Part shown: piece by piece, positions 36,894 through 48,411 of the stretch
How positions within the stretch are numbered: position 1 is the first letter of the stretch
Layout: the number at the start of each line of letters is the position of its first letter
DNA from: Rusavskia elegans
Taxonomy: Eukaryota > Ascomycota > Lecanoromycetes > Teloschistales > Teloschistaceae
Assembly (NCBI GenBank): GCA_011316305.1
Contig: SAUG01000175.1
Coordinates: 20,915-84,914, forward strand
Direction of reading: 5' to 3'
Length of the DNA: 64,000 bases
Translations under genes and position numbers: made by a program
The notes under the pieces: model-generated
Database searches by the model: none
The model's input: the letters and a program-made list of their open reading frames with translations, nothing else
Told to the model about the DNA's origin: nothing

Positions 36894-38322
36894 TTATATC
36901 TTGAAAATCCAAACCTACTACTACCGAATATAATACGGCTATAAATATCGGAATCGCCGCTAGAGTCCTAGTAGTATCTATCCCGAAAAATAGAGGCTTA
37001 GATACTATTAGCAGAGTTAAACTTTTACGACGCGAACGAAAAATAAATAGAAATAGTAATAGTAAACCGAAGCCGTATAAAAAACTAAAGCCAAAAAAGA
37101 AAAATATAGCCGAAAGACGCTAAAATTGAAAATTTCTAATTTCTATTTCTAGTAGAGTTTATCTATTTTAAATAGCTATATTCTTTCGGATTAAACTTTT
37201 ATTAATATATTCGCAGATATTAAAATATTAGATCGTTAAATTTAAAGTCTCTATAAACTACGCTAGATCATCGGAATTATAGATAAAATTATAAAATATC
37301 GCGTTAGAAGCCGGGATATATTTAAAAATATTTATAATATCTAGAAATAACTTTTTTATAAATTTATAGTCGTCTAGAAATAGTTTTTTCCCGTTTTAAA
37401 TTGTAAAACGGTAGACGCTTATTAGTTATTTTATAGCTAAATCGATAGTATAAAAGACCTATTATAGTTAGCTTTAAACTAATATAATAGAAAAAACTAT
37501 ATCGTTTTATAATTAGATAATTTCTTTCTATTTTTTTATATTTTAAATAAATAGTAGTAAAGTAGTTTTTCGAATATTCGAAAACTAGATATAAATAATT
37601 TATATCGCTATAGTCGCTAATCGCGTACTATAAATATTTAATATATAGTAGAAAAAATATATCTATATATATAAAGTAGAAAAACTATTATAAACGAATA
37701 AATTATTAAAATAAATAAAGTATAGAAAATCAGAAATTCTATTAAATAAAATATTACTATATCGTCGTTAGCGCGTCGGAATTATATTACTCCGAACGTT
37801 TATTTATTATTTAAAATCTTCGACTATTTGCGTTAGATTCAAATTCGATTATATTTATTAAAACATTTATCTAGTATTATTTATAACTACTATATATATA
37901 TAGATATACGAATATATCATATATCTATAGATATAGTATATTTTTTAAAAGATATATACTTAAATAGTAATATATTATTTATTTAACGGTACTATAATAT
38001 AGTAGTAAAATATTTAGATTATACCGTAGTTTTTAGTAAATCCGAATAATTTTATTAAAGACTGTTATCTAGAAAATCTAGATTTAATTTCTGGTAGCGT
38101 TATCTTTTTTAACTTTATTCTAATATATATTGATATAATCGAAATATAATTATATTTAGATAGTAATAGATTATAATAATAGTTAAAAGATTATTTTTTT
38201 TTTACTTTTTCTAATCTATATAGACAGTTATATGGTTAATAGGTTTATTTAATAAATACTAAAAATTATATAGATATATATAATATAATATCGGAAAGAA
38301 TATCGCTAAAAAAAGATAATTA
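36894..38322 (+). other. E1 3' region resumed after E4
   Basis: Continues 18,641-19,541. A basic stretch (KPKPYKKLKPKKKNIAERR) is readable near 37,070-37,120, and some frame persists near 38,080-38,230. No known domain. It ends in the purine tract AAAAAAAGATAATTA before the 3' LTR. Confidence 0.4.
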
Positions 38323-38558
38323 TAAATACTAAACGCGTTATATAAACTCTGGAAATATAATTAGAACGTTTAAAGACGAAGTTTGCTATCTAATCGCTAA
38401 AGCGTCGCTAACGTATTAAATTCCGATTTTTCTCTGCTTTTTTCCTTCCTTTATTACTAGGCTATACTCTACCTTTTCTAGAATATAAATTAGTTCTATA
38501 ATATATCTTTCGTCTGGTCTATAATTATATACTGCTCTAGAAATAATCCGTTTTAATA
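38323..38558 (+). repeat. E1 3' LTR
   Basis: 236 bp, TAAATACTAAACGCG to CCGTTTTAATA, followed by ATATA. It differs from the 5' LTR mostly by C/T and G/A changes. Confidence 0.75.
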
Positions 38559-38670
38559 ATATATAATAAACTTTCTAAAAATAAACTTTATAGATAATTT
38601 CTAAATATATCAATTATTATTTCAATTAATATAATTGTTATATTAATCGACGTTCAAACCGAAACCTAGC

Positions 38671-38853
38671 TAGACTGGCCGTCGGGTCGAGTCGTTACCT
38701 AAAAATTAGAAATCGAAACCGAGTTTCTAATTCGAATAGACAACTACTAGATTCGAATTAGTAATTTAGTCGCGTTAGACTCGTTTATCGCGGCTTGGCG
38801 AGTCTTTGACGAATTCTCGCGGCCAAGCTAAATCTAGCCGCCTATTCAGTCTA
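38671..38853. mobile_element. Short TIR element related by termini to the MITEs
   Basis: Starts TAGACTGGCCGTCGGGTCGAG like the hAT-like MITEs, but the interior differs (CTCGTTTATCGCGGCTTGGCGAG facing CTCGCGGCCAAGC). It ends CTATTCAGTCTA. No matching 8-bp duplication is seen (AACCTAGC versus AAAATACT), so the right end is uncertain. Confidence 0.4.
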
Positions 38854-39599
38854 AAAATACTAATATTTCGTCCGAAATTCTTTAAATCTAATATCTATTT
38901 TTAAAATCTACTGATTTAATTATATTAATGATATTAAAATCTATATATATAGTAATTATAAAACGAAATAAATAATCCGATATAGATAATAATAATAAAG
39001 ATTTTTATTAGAATAAAATTTCGAAAACGAATATAGTATTTATTATAGCGTTTATAGCTGTAAAAGATATAAGATATAGAAATAATAAAAATGTTAAATA
39101 GATAATAGTTTATTCTAATATATTGAAATAGCCGAATATTAATTTAATATCGTTATTATACTAATTGACTATTAATAATTCTATTTAAAATAAACAATAG
39201 ATTAAGATAATTACAATAGCAAATAATTATATTTATATTAAATAGTATATAGAAATTCGTCTTTTTTTCGAAAACGGCCAATATTACTACAAGTCAATAG
39301 ATATTTAAATTTAAACTATATTTTGATAGCTTTTTCGATAAATTTAAAGTTAGGCTAGTTATATAAAGCGTTTTATAGATCTAAAGTATCGATTTTAAAT
39401 AAATATTCGCGTTAATAGTTAAATTCAATCTTTTATATCTATTCCTCGTTTTTAAATCTATAAAAAATATAGAATATTTTTAATTGGATATTAATAACGT
39501 CTTTATTAAATCTATTTCAAAAATAAAATCTTTATAAAAATGTTAGACGAAGTCGACTATTTTTTAAAAAAGGTACTATAAATATTGAATAGTCTATAT
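38854..39599. other. RIP-mutated sequence, unassigned
   Basis: No frame or repeat assignment. Confidence 0.4.
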
Positions 39600-40680
39600 A
39601 GATTAGAATAAATCATTTATTTAATTAATTTGTTTTGATTCGCCGGATACCAAAAGCAAAACAAATTAATTAAATTTAGTTAATTTATTTTGGTTTTAGT
39701 ATCCGATAAACCAATGATTCGTTAAATAAATTAAACCTTAGTATACTAGTATCGAATATACGATAATAGTTTTAATACTCTAATATAATTAACGTAAATA
39801 ACTATTTCTTGGAATTTTAATTTGAAATTGTTTAGTAATATAACGTATCTTTCTATCGATAATTTAACTAATGTAGAAATTTTTATAGATAAATATATCT
39901 CGCAGTTATCGCTTTTTTTTTCTCTATTTTTTTTACTAGTATATCAGCAAATATACAACCCGCTCATAGCATTTTAAAATGAAAAAAGCGCTCAGAGTCG
40001 ATTAAGCCGGTTTGAATCGGTTTAAACAAGATTATTTTATTTAGTAAATAGAAAAGTTTAAATATATTCTAAAAACGTATATTTTATCTATATTTAGAGT
40101 TTTAAAATTAAACCTTTTAAGGTTTAGTGCCCGTTAGTTCCCGTTTAATAACAGAAAGCTTCTAGTTTAGAAACTAATAACGCTAGCGTTCTATAAATGG
40201 AATTTTTAAAATATACGCTAGAAGTTTACTAATATAGATCTATTCAAGAGTACTAGTAGCCCTACTAGATAAAGAGATTTAGAATTTTTAAAAGATTTTT
40301 TTTAAAAATTTTAAAATTCGTTCAGGGCGTTTAGGGCGCTTATAAGCGCTTATAAGCTAAAACCTTGCTTATAAGTAAAAGACTTGCTTATAAACGTTTT
40401 TATAACGCGCTAGGTAGGATATAGAATCTGATCCGTTTACCAGTTCAAATCTATTTAATTAACTTTGAACGGGATCGATACTTTTGATAATATAATGTAA
40501 ATCTAAAAGCTTTTACGTACGTATATATTTTCGTAATAGCTATAGTTATAAATTGAACCAGACGGCAAATTATCCGTAATAACTATATCTACCCGAACGG
40601 TTATCGATTATCTCGTTATAGTTAAAATAATCTATACCGACTATAATAGAAAAATTTTTCTTATCGTCTTTATAATGATT
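39600..40680 (+). repeat. R4 repeat, copy d, split by a less mutated insert
   Basis: 39,600-39,940 and about 40,500-40,660 match, in opposite orientation, the copies at 27,470 and 43,970. Two termini face each other around TTTGTTTTGATTCGCCGG and ATACCAAAAGCAAAACAAA, implying a second truncated copy abutting it. About 39,950-40,480 is foreign: it keeps CA/TG (ACAACCCGCTCATAGCATTTT) and has repeated GCTTATAAG words. Confidence 0.45.
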
Positions 40681-40933
40681 AAAGTATTTTTGATTTACTA
40701 AATTTTTTAGTAATAATGATAAATAAAATAGTTCTATTAATAAATAAATATATAAACCAACTTCGTCTATTTAAATTAAAGATAATAATTAAATAGTACT
40801 CGCGTGAATATATAGTAGATATATTTATAACTGGTTAAAGAATATCGATATTAATTACTATAATATCTCCGACCTATATAAATATACTTTAATTAATATT
40901 AATTGAATACTGAATATAATAATAGGAGCCGAT

Positions 40934-41315
40934 TAGACTGGCCGGTTCAGATCGGGTTTCCGTCGAACTGTCGAGTATCCGACCCGATTTTAGTAATCCG
41001 ACCCGGATCCGACCCGAATTTTAGCGGATTAAATCCGGGTCGAATTATTTAGTAATCCGATCCGGATTCGATCCGATAATACTATATATTTAATATATTA
41101 TTATTTTAATAGTTTAATAAAGATAATATATATAGATAATATATTTAGTTTTACTACGGATATTTTAGCTAACGTAGTTAATTAATTAGAATTTTTTTAG
41201 TAAATTTATATAAAAGTTATACTAGCTTTATACTTTTATACTAGTATTTAGTGTTTTTTCGGGTCGAGTCGGATTAGCTAATCCGAGTTCGAAATCCGAC
41301 CCGACGGCCAATTTA
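40934..41315 (+). mobile_element. hAT-like MITE, copy F
   Basis: 382 bp, TAGACTGGCCGGTTCAG to CGACGGCCAATTTA. Perfect 8-bp duplication GAGCCGAT (40,926-40,933 and 41,316-41,323). Confidence 0.88.
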
Positions 41316-41621
41316 GAGCCGATGGTTTAACAAAATTATTAATAAATGATAAATATAGAATTTTTAAAAAGTAATTCGGTATAAAAATTAATAGAAATTT
41401 AAACTAAATATTAGTTATCTAAACCTTTCTAGATCAAAATCGTTTATTATTCGAATTCAAATAGTAGTAGAAATGAATAGTTTAAAATAATATTATCTAC
41501 GTATTATAGAAATATTCTATTAGTTTAGATAGAATTTATAAATAGTAGAAATTAGTAGTTTAAAGAAAAATTCCCTATATACTAATTAAAAATATAAAAA
41601 TAGAAAATAGTATTAATAAAA

Positions 41622-41960
41622 CTCGCGCTAAAGTTTATACTAAAGCTCGCGTTAAAATTCGTACTAAAATTCGGACTAAAGTTCGCGTTAAAGTTCGTAT
41701 TAAAGCTCGCGTAAGAGTAATATAAATTATATAACATATACGGAAATTTTTATATACAAATCGTTTTAGAAATTGGCGTAAAAATTGATATTATAAAATT
41801 ATAGATTAGGTAATCTATACCGAAATTTTAACGCGTTAATTTAGTTTAGAAAATAAAAACTCTATATAGAACTTTTATCTATTTTTTAATTAATTTAACG
41901 GCTAGAATTATTTCTATAACTTGTTCTACTATATTGAAATACGTATTTACTTTAACAAAA
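41622..41960. repeat. R5 repeat, copy b, with 12-bp minisatellite
   Basis: 41,622-41,715 holds almost eight 12-bp units (CTCGCGCTAAAG, TTTATACTAAAG and so on). As in copy a, they read as a Lys/Arg tetrapeptide repeat in one plus frame. The sequence that follows matches 2,600-2,850. Confidence 0.6.
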
Positions 41961-43460
41961 CTAATATTTTTATTTAAATATTTATTATTTTCGATTTTTT
42001 TATTATTTTATTTAGTAAAATTTCCTTCTATTATCTAGTTTTTATTATTGATTTCGATAATATTATTAATTATTTCGTTTTCTTTTTTATATAGAAACTC
42101 GAAAGCAATATTAGTTATATTATTACTATTGCAAATTCTTTTTTTATTAAACTTCGACTATTTATATAGAGATTCTAGTATTTTAATAGTTTTAAATTTT
42201 CTAAAATCGTTAGAATAGATTATTTATTTTTAGATAAATTTAATTATTAAAATTCTATATTTAATTAAAAATTTCTACTATTATATCTATTAGTATTCTC
42301 GGCAGAGAAATAATTTAAATTTGAATAGGCTAAATTCCGTATTAAAATCGAAAATACGATATCCGAATATTTAAAAGAATACCGGGAAATTAAATTATTA
42401 TATTTCTATTAAAAGGAAATTTATAATAATTTATCTATTTACGAATTAAATCTTTATCGTTTACTAGCGAAACAGGTTCGGTTTATTTAATATTTTAAAA
42501 CTTTTAAAAAAAGAAAGATAATTTTATTATTTAGAACTATTATATTCTATCTAGATTTAATAAAATTAATTATCATATATTTTTCAATTCGATCGATAAT
42601 TCTATACTATCCGCGTAATGTGATTTCGTTAAATTAGTACTAGAGTTTATTTTAGAAGATTTCGATAGATTTCTAAAAGAATTCGAGCTTTTTTAGCTAT
42701 TAGAAATAATAAATATATAAAAGAATATCTAGTTAAAAATTCCTTCGGGAATATTTCTTTTAATTTAAATTAAATATCTATATTATAAATTGCTTTCGAA
42801 TTTTCCGAAGTTTCTACTAATTTCTATTCATTAGCTACTTTTTTATCTTATATTATATATTTCGGTTAGTTATTATAATAGATAATTATATTTCTTTTGA
42901 ATTTTTATTTTTTATACTTTATTTTCTTTTTTAAACTTTTTATTTAATTAGCGGATTTAATCGTAGTCTATATTTGATATAAAATCGAGTTTTCTATATA
43001 GGAAATTTTTATACGCGAGGAGGTATACTATCTATAATTCTATTTTTTTCCTTTCGTAGCTTTCTCGTATTGGTATTTCTAAAATCGATTTTTTCTATTC
43101 ATTTTCTAGAATAATGAATTATTTTAGGCTAGTAATTAGTATAAAGTTTGTAATTCCGATAAATCTTTTTTTTAATTTTAATTTCTATTTCTTTAATCCT
43201 ATCTTTTTCTATAGAGCGTTAGATTATATAACCAGCGATTTTTTTATATAGTTTTTTTATAATTTTGTTTTCCTTTTCTCTATTTATTAAAGCTATTATC
43301 TGATTTTTTCGATTTTAATTTTAAACGGTATAGTAAAAGGTTTTTCCGTCTAATATAATTTTAGTTTTACTACTATTTTCTTTACTTTCTTTAATTTCTT
43401 TAGTTCTATAGAACACTGTTTTAACCTTTCTTTATCTAATAAATAAATAAGGTAATTATT

Positions 43461-43877
43461 TTTATTTGCCCTCGGATCGGGTTTCGAACCCGGGTTAACT
43501 AATCCGACCCGACCCGAATCGGGTTAGAAAATTCTACGGTTCGACCCGATTCGAATCTCAAATCGGATTATATAACCCGATCCGATCCGACTAACCCGCT
43601 AAATCTATATAACTCGTATAATTCTAGTATAAAAATTATACGAATTATTTAAAAAAATTCTAATTAATTAACTACGTTAGCTAGAAAGATCTTAATTGGA
43701 CTAAATAGATTATCTAAATATATAATTTATATAATAGAATTAGTAATATTATTTATATTATATTTAATAATTAATAATGGTTTAGCGGATTCCCGTCGAA
43801 TTTTCGGGTTCGACTCGCTAAAAAATCGGGTCGGATTATAGAATTCGATAGAAACCCGATCCGAAATAGCCAGTCTA
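43461..43877 (-). mobile_element. hAT-like MITE, copy G, inside E6
   Basis: 417 bp, oriented as C and E. Its left terminus is degenerate (TTATTTGCCCTCGGATCGGG) and the right one is AGCCAGTCTA. Flanking 8-mers AATTATTT (43,453-43,460) and AATTATTA (43,878-43,885) match 7 of 8. The E5 homologue lacks it at this exact site. Confidence 0.78.
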
Positions 43878-43969
43878 AATTATTATTATAGCAGACTGTT
43901 TCAATCACTTCTATTTGACTATTTCTTTCTTTATTCGATCACGAATCCTCTACTATCCAGTCCTTCCTC

Positions 43970-44680
43970 GACGTTATATACAATTATCAGCTTCTAATAT
44001 TTCCGCTATATCCACCTGCTATACTGCGAAGTATCTATCTACAGTCCTCGTCTCGGCTATATCTATTATATTACCCGTATCTAAACGTTCCGCTAAACTA
44101 TTAAGGTACTTTTTAGCCTACGTAGTTTTAAAAGGATCGCTACGTAGTATGCTAGCTACTATAGCCAGAAGTTTTACCCGGTCGATTAGGCTGAAAAGGG
44201 GTAGAAAGGTCGGATAACGCGGTTTAAAAGCGGTAAAGAAACTATTTATATCGAAGTTAGAATAGTTTACTCTAGCTGCTACAAGGTAGTCGACGTCCGC
44301 GAGGGTAGATATAGTTATTACGGATATAGGAAGGTACTATCGTCTAGATTAGCTGCGGTATAGCTGTTACGGAAATATATACGTATATAAAAGATTTTAG
44401 GCTTGTATTACTAATAAAAGAAAAAGAAGCGATAATTGCGAGGTATATTTATCTATAAAAATTTCTACGTTAGTTAAATTATCGGTGGAAAGATACGTTA
44501 TATTACTAAGTAAATTTAAATTAAAATTCTATAGAAAAAACCGTTATTTATATTAATTGAACTAGGATATAAATTCTGCTACCGTATATTTAATACTGGT
44601 ATACTAACGCTTGATTTGCTTACCGAACCACTGGTTCACCGGATATTAAAATCAAAACAAATTAACTAAATAAATAGCAG
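43970..44680 (-). repeat. R4 repeat, copy b, with remnant protein frame
   Basis: Matches R4 copy a over about 700 bp. The minus strand has the best preserved R4 frame: NYSNFDINSFFTAFK near 44,270, RYPTFLPLFSLIDRVKLLA at 44,219-44,163, and LNSLAERLDTGNIIDIAETR near 44,100-44,050, ending VDIAEILEADNC near 44,000. The plus strand is open here only as its antisense. The flanks GCAGACTGTTT (43,891) and GCAGGCTGTTT (44,681) look like a target duplication from E6. The protein family was not recognised. Confidence 0.6.
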
Positions 44681-44689
44681 GCTGTTTAA

Positions 44690-45522
44690 CTTTCTATTAT
44701 ATATTTATTAGCTTTTTTTTTAGATAATTTCCTTATTACTTCAAAATAATATTTAGTTATCTTTATTACTTTTTTAGTTAGATAGTTTCTTCTAAAATAT
44801 TTCGTCTTTCTATATAAATAATAAGTTTTAATCTATAATTCTCTAGTTTCGGTAATATCGAATTCTATTAGATTTTCTTTAGGCTATCTTTTAGTAGATT
44901 CTATTTTATTAAACGTCTATTTATTTATATATATTTTATACTATCTTGTATCGATTCTAATTACTAGTTTAATTAGTATTACTAGCGAATCAGATTCTTT
45001 AATTACTATTATAGTTTTTATAACTTTTATATAAAATCTTTTATAGAAGTAAACTTTTCGAATTAAATCTTTCTAATCTATTTTATAAACTAATATTCTA
45101 AATTAAATAATATAAATAGCTATTAACTTTTACTATTTTAGAACTATTAAATTTCTTTCTATTATTTTATCTTTATTATTATCGCCGAAGGTTTTTTTAA
45201 TAGCTATAATTAGGTTATCGAAATTATAAAAAATCTAGAATATTTCGTTTTTCTTTTAACTTTTCGGATTATTAAAATAGTTTTCTATATAGAATTTTAT
45301 TTAATTAAAGGCTATCTTTCCTAGATATAATAATATAAATCGAATTTTAATTATTTTATTAGAAAATTAGTTTATATATAATACGAAATAAATATTAATC
45401 TAAATAATCTATATTTTTAAAAATCTTCTATTTCTTTTATAGATATTTAACGTAGCCGTTTTAATAACGTCGGTTCGATCTATAGAACGGGGTAGCGAAA
45501 TTAATATAGTAAATTATTAAAA
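44690..45522 (-). pseudogene. E6 Gag pseudogene
   Basis: Aligns along its length with the Gag of E5 and E2, in the same order from the primer-site-like TTAATAATTTACTA to the eroded zinc knuckle near 44,790-44,740. Confidence 0.68.
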
Positions 45523-45927
45523 TATAATATTTTTATATATTAGAAAGCGTTATATTCGAGCCTAGCTATAGTTATAGACGTAGTGCGAACTATAAAATAA
45601 TAATATAAATCTAGCGTAGATTATTATAACTAGTTCTATATAGCTATAAAAGTAAGGTTATAATATTATAAAGCGTTTTTATTACGTAGATAATTATAAA
45701 TGATAAACGGAGAAAATATTTAGTAATTATATTAATATCTAACGAGAAAGGTTATCTACTAGACTATAAAAAGCGATATATATAGAAAAAGGGCCAATAT
45801 ATCTAATAGGGCCGATTTATTAAAAAGAGGCGATTTTATAATTTTAGCGGCTTTAATTAAATTAAATTATTAATCCGTTTATTTAATTAATAAACGTAAA
45901 TATTTATATAGAATCGTAGATATAATA
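45523..45927 (-). repeat. E6 5' LTR
   Basis: 405 bp in reverse orientation (plus strand TATAATATTTTTATATATTAG to GATATAATA). Same family as the E2, E3 and E5 LTRs but more mutated. Confidence 0.78.
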
Positions 45928-46115
45928 TAAAGATTCGCGTTGAAATATTATAGATTAGATATTCTATACCGAGATTTTAGCGCGCTATTTTAATTTAGGA
46001 AGTAAAAATTCTATAAAAAAAATTTATCTATTTTTTAATTAATTGAATATATAGAAATATTTCTATAATTAGTTTTACTTTATTAAAATACGTATTTACT
46101 TCAATAAATACTATA
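45928..46115. repeat. R5 repeat, copy c (partial)
   Basis: Begins exactly at the end of the E6 LTR with AAGATTCGCGTTGAAA and matches the distal part of R5 copies a and b; the minisatellite part is missing. Confidence 0.55.
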
Positions 46116-46139
46116 TTCCTAGTTTTTTAACGACGTAAT

Positions 46140-46700
46140 AATTTGATATAAATATTTAGTATTTTCGCTATAGCTTTCTACTATAGCACTAAACTATTAT
46201 CTAAAGTAATTACTTCGATTTTATCTATTATATAATCTATATTTAAATATTCCGTTAAATGATTTAAATACTTTTTAGCCCGTGTAGCTTTAAAAGAATC
46301 GCTATCTAGTAAACCAGCTATTACGACTAGAAATTTAAACGCGTTTTATAAATAATAATAAGAATTCATTATAGACAAGATAGATTTCTTTAATTATAAT
46401 AAAATGGACGACGTTTGTATAGATAAATATAGTTATTATAGTTAAAGATACTACCGTCTAATTTAATTACGATATAGTTATTACGGAAATATATACGTAC
46501 GTAAAAGATTTTAAATTTATATTATTAAAAAAAAAAGATAACTGCGAAATATATTTATCTATCAAACTTTTACGTTATTTAAATTATCTGTAGAAAGATA
46601 CGTTAAATTACTAAATTAGTTTAATTTAAAATTTTAAAAAATCGTTATTTACGTGGTTGAAATTTAAATATAAATTCTATTATTATATTTTAGCAATCAA
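46140..46700 (-). repeat. R4 repeat, copy c (degraded)
   Basis: Matches R4 copies a and b in the order AAATACTTTTTAGCCCGTGTAGC, CGTACGTAAAAGATTTT and AACTGCGAAATATATTTATCT, but is more mutated and shortened. Confidence 0.5.
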
Positions 46701-46984
46701 TTAATTTAATAATATAAATATACTTTATTTTAAAATATAATTATAATATTTTTTAATCTATATTTTTTTTTCAATAATTCGTATCGAATAATAAAAATAT
46801 ATAAATTATAATAGCCGTCAAAAATATAGATTATATAATCAATTTTTTATTAATAAAAAAATTCTAGTAATTTTTAATTTGGTAAATTAATAAATCTATT
46901 TATATAATATTTTAAATCTAATCTATAATTATATATACGATTTCAATATTCGAATTTTTAATTGTCTTTTACGAATTAATACTA

Positions 46985-47350
46985 GAAATACCATTCGATC
47001 AAATTACGCAATTATTTAGATTCAAGTATTTTACCGCGAATTCAATTAAAGACTCTCGAAAAAGCTAGACTTGGATTAAAATCCAGATGAAAACCGTAGT
47101 CTATTTAACTTTAATTAACTTAGTTTACTTCGATTTGAAACGGCTAGATCGAGACAATCTACTATATAAACCCTCTATATAAAAACTCTATATAAAAATC
47201 GATTTAATCGATTAGAAAAAACTCTAGTATTAGATTAACCTTCGAAGGATTTGAATCTCCGATCTATCGGATTTAATCCCGTTAATTTCGAAAAACGTTA
47301 GATCCGCTGGGCCTTTAGGTCACGCAGTCTGTCACTACGCCATCCAAGCC
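46985..47350 (-). repeat. tRNA-related SINE-like repeat, copy 2
   Basis: Minus-strand head GGCTTGGATGGCGTAGTGAC (A-box TGGCGTAGTGA) with a B-box-like GAGATTCAAATCC about 75 nt on. The body is shared with 4,840-5,197. It is less mutated in the head than copy 1. Confidence 0.6.
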
Positions 47351-47750
47351 ATCTATAATTATATAAAAATAATATATTTATAAATATAAATATTTTTACG
47401 TTATATAAATATATTAAAAAAAGATTTTATATTAGTAAATTATTGATAAATTTATTTATTTTTTTAATTTATCTATCGAAAATATTATTAGAAATTAATT
47501 TAATATTATTTATAATTGGTTAAAATTAATTCCGGTTTTGATAACCGCTAGAATATTATAAATTTATTATAATACCCGCCTTTATAATATTTACCAAGCG
47601 ATACAGCGGGTTATAAAACCGCTAGAATTTTATAACGTAGATTTTAGCGTCGCCGATCTTTAAATTTGTCTGCTATACAGAGGTTTAAATCGAGTTATAA
47701 TAATTTACTGCGGAGACTAGCGAAATCCGAACTTATAACTGACTGCACTA

Positions 47751-48411
47751 AAACCGGTCCCTATATTGTCAAGATATTGGTGGATTATTTGTAGGTTCAT
47801 ATTAGATCTATACTAAGTAGCAATGGATGTACATGCACATTCGGATGATGTTATGTCAACGTTTGTGAGACACGATAGCTAAGACCTTTAACAGACATTA
47901 TTGGACTCCGGTACTGCCAAATCAGGGGACCAAGGTGCTGTTAAATTGTCTGTCTGGCGGCAGGAAGTAACCGTACGGTCCCATACACTGGATATACAGA
48001 TCCTTGTAGGTACCATCGTCAAAATGTGAGCATACGAGACCTATGTCTACTCCGAGGCAACCAGTGACCGACCATCAAACACAACAACCGGCAGCTGAAA
48101 ACACTCCTTTAGCTTTATGGGCATCTCTATACTTCCAGACAATGGGACAGAGGTTCCAATTCTCGTCGGCGTACTTGTTAGTAGTGTAAGAGGGCGTCGA
48201 AATTGCATCATAAAGCGCTATTCACTTTGTCTGTTGACACACTTCGCTAGCGTGATCGACATCTGGCTTTTTTCTTTAGTATCTTCCTACGTCTTATCAG
48301 TCTTCTTTCTGTCCACTTCATCTACTAGCCTTATTGTTCGTAGCAAACCTGTAGGACTCCTGCAGCAGCCTTTCTCGCTCGACACTGTCGAGAGTCTTTA
48401 CAGCAAATACC
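47751..48411. other. Right flank upstream of the helicase gene
   Basis: Normal composition returns near 47,750. A 109-codon plus frame (48,117-48,446) ends in LYSKYHNADSLASGYN, which carries the motif of the left-edge gene. The rest of that frame is hydrophobic, without recognisable domains, and only its end looks like gene sequence. Confidence 0.4.

Larger units (their letters stand above)
8656..38558 (+). mobile_element. E1: host Ty3/Gypsy retrotransposon containing all nested elements
   Basis: The outermost element is bounded by two 236-bp LTRs (8,656-8,891 and 38,323-38,558) that differ mainly by transitions. A matching 5-bp duplication, ATATA, lies outside. Its own sequence is 8,892-11,181 (gag side), 14,918-19,541 (pol, interrupted by a MITE) and 36,894-38,322 (3' part). 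Removing the insertions leaves about 8.4 kb, long for a chromodomain Gypsy and leaving about 2.3 kb after the chromodomain. ATATA is low-complexity in this background. The pairing therefore rests on equal LTR length, the order of parts and the purine-rich tract before the right LTR. Confidence 0.75.
41970..45927 (-). mobile_element. E6: gag-carrying LTR element, truncated
   Basis: Minus-strand relative of E2 and E5. The 5' LTR is 45,523-45,927, Gag 45,522 to about 44,690, and the second region about 43,460-42,000. I found no 3' LTR on the left; R5 lies there instead. Two later insertions split it: MITE G (43,461-43,877) and R4 copy b. The host sequence across them matches E5 (GTAATTATTATTATAG...). 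Confidence 0.72.
1827..47750. repeat. RIP-mutated AT-rich transposon island
   Basis: Over about 46 kb the sequence becomes very AT-rich. CA and TG are almost absent while TA is abundant and CG persists, as expected from RIP (CpA to TpA on both strands). Former coding regions still align in frame to Gag, protease, reverse transcriptase, RNase H, integrase and chromodomains. Their Cys codons (TGY) now read Tyr (TAY), and Trp and Gln codons read as stops. Both edges are abrupt. Less mutated islands inside include 23,416-25,158 and about 39,950-40,480. Such blocks are typical of pericentromeric, subtelomeric or accessory regions of Pezizomycotina; the window alone cannot say which. Confidence 0.93.

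Noticed and set aside
43915..44217. 100-codon plus-strand open frame
   Set aside because: It is antisense to the conserved minus-strand frame of R4, which the second R4 copy supports better.
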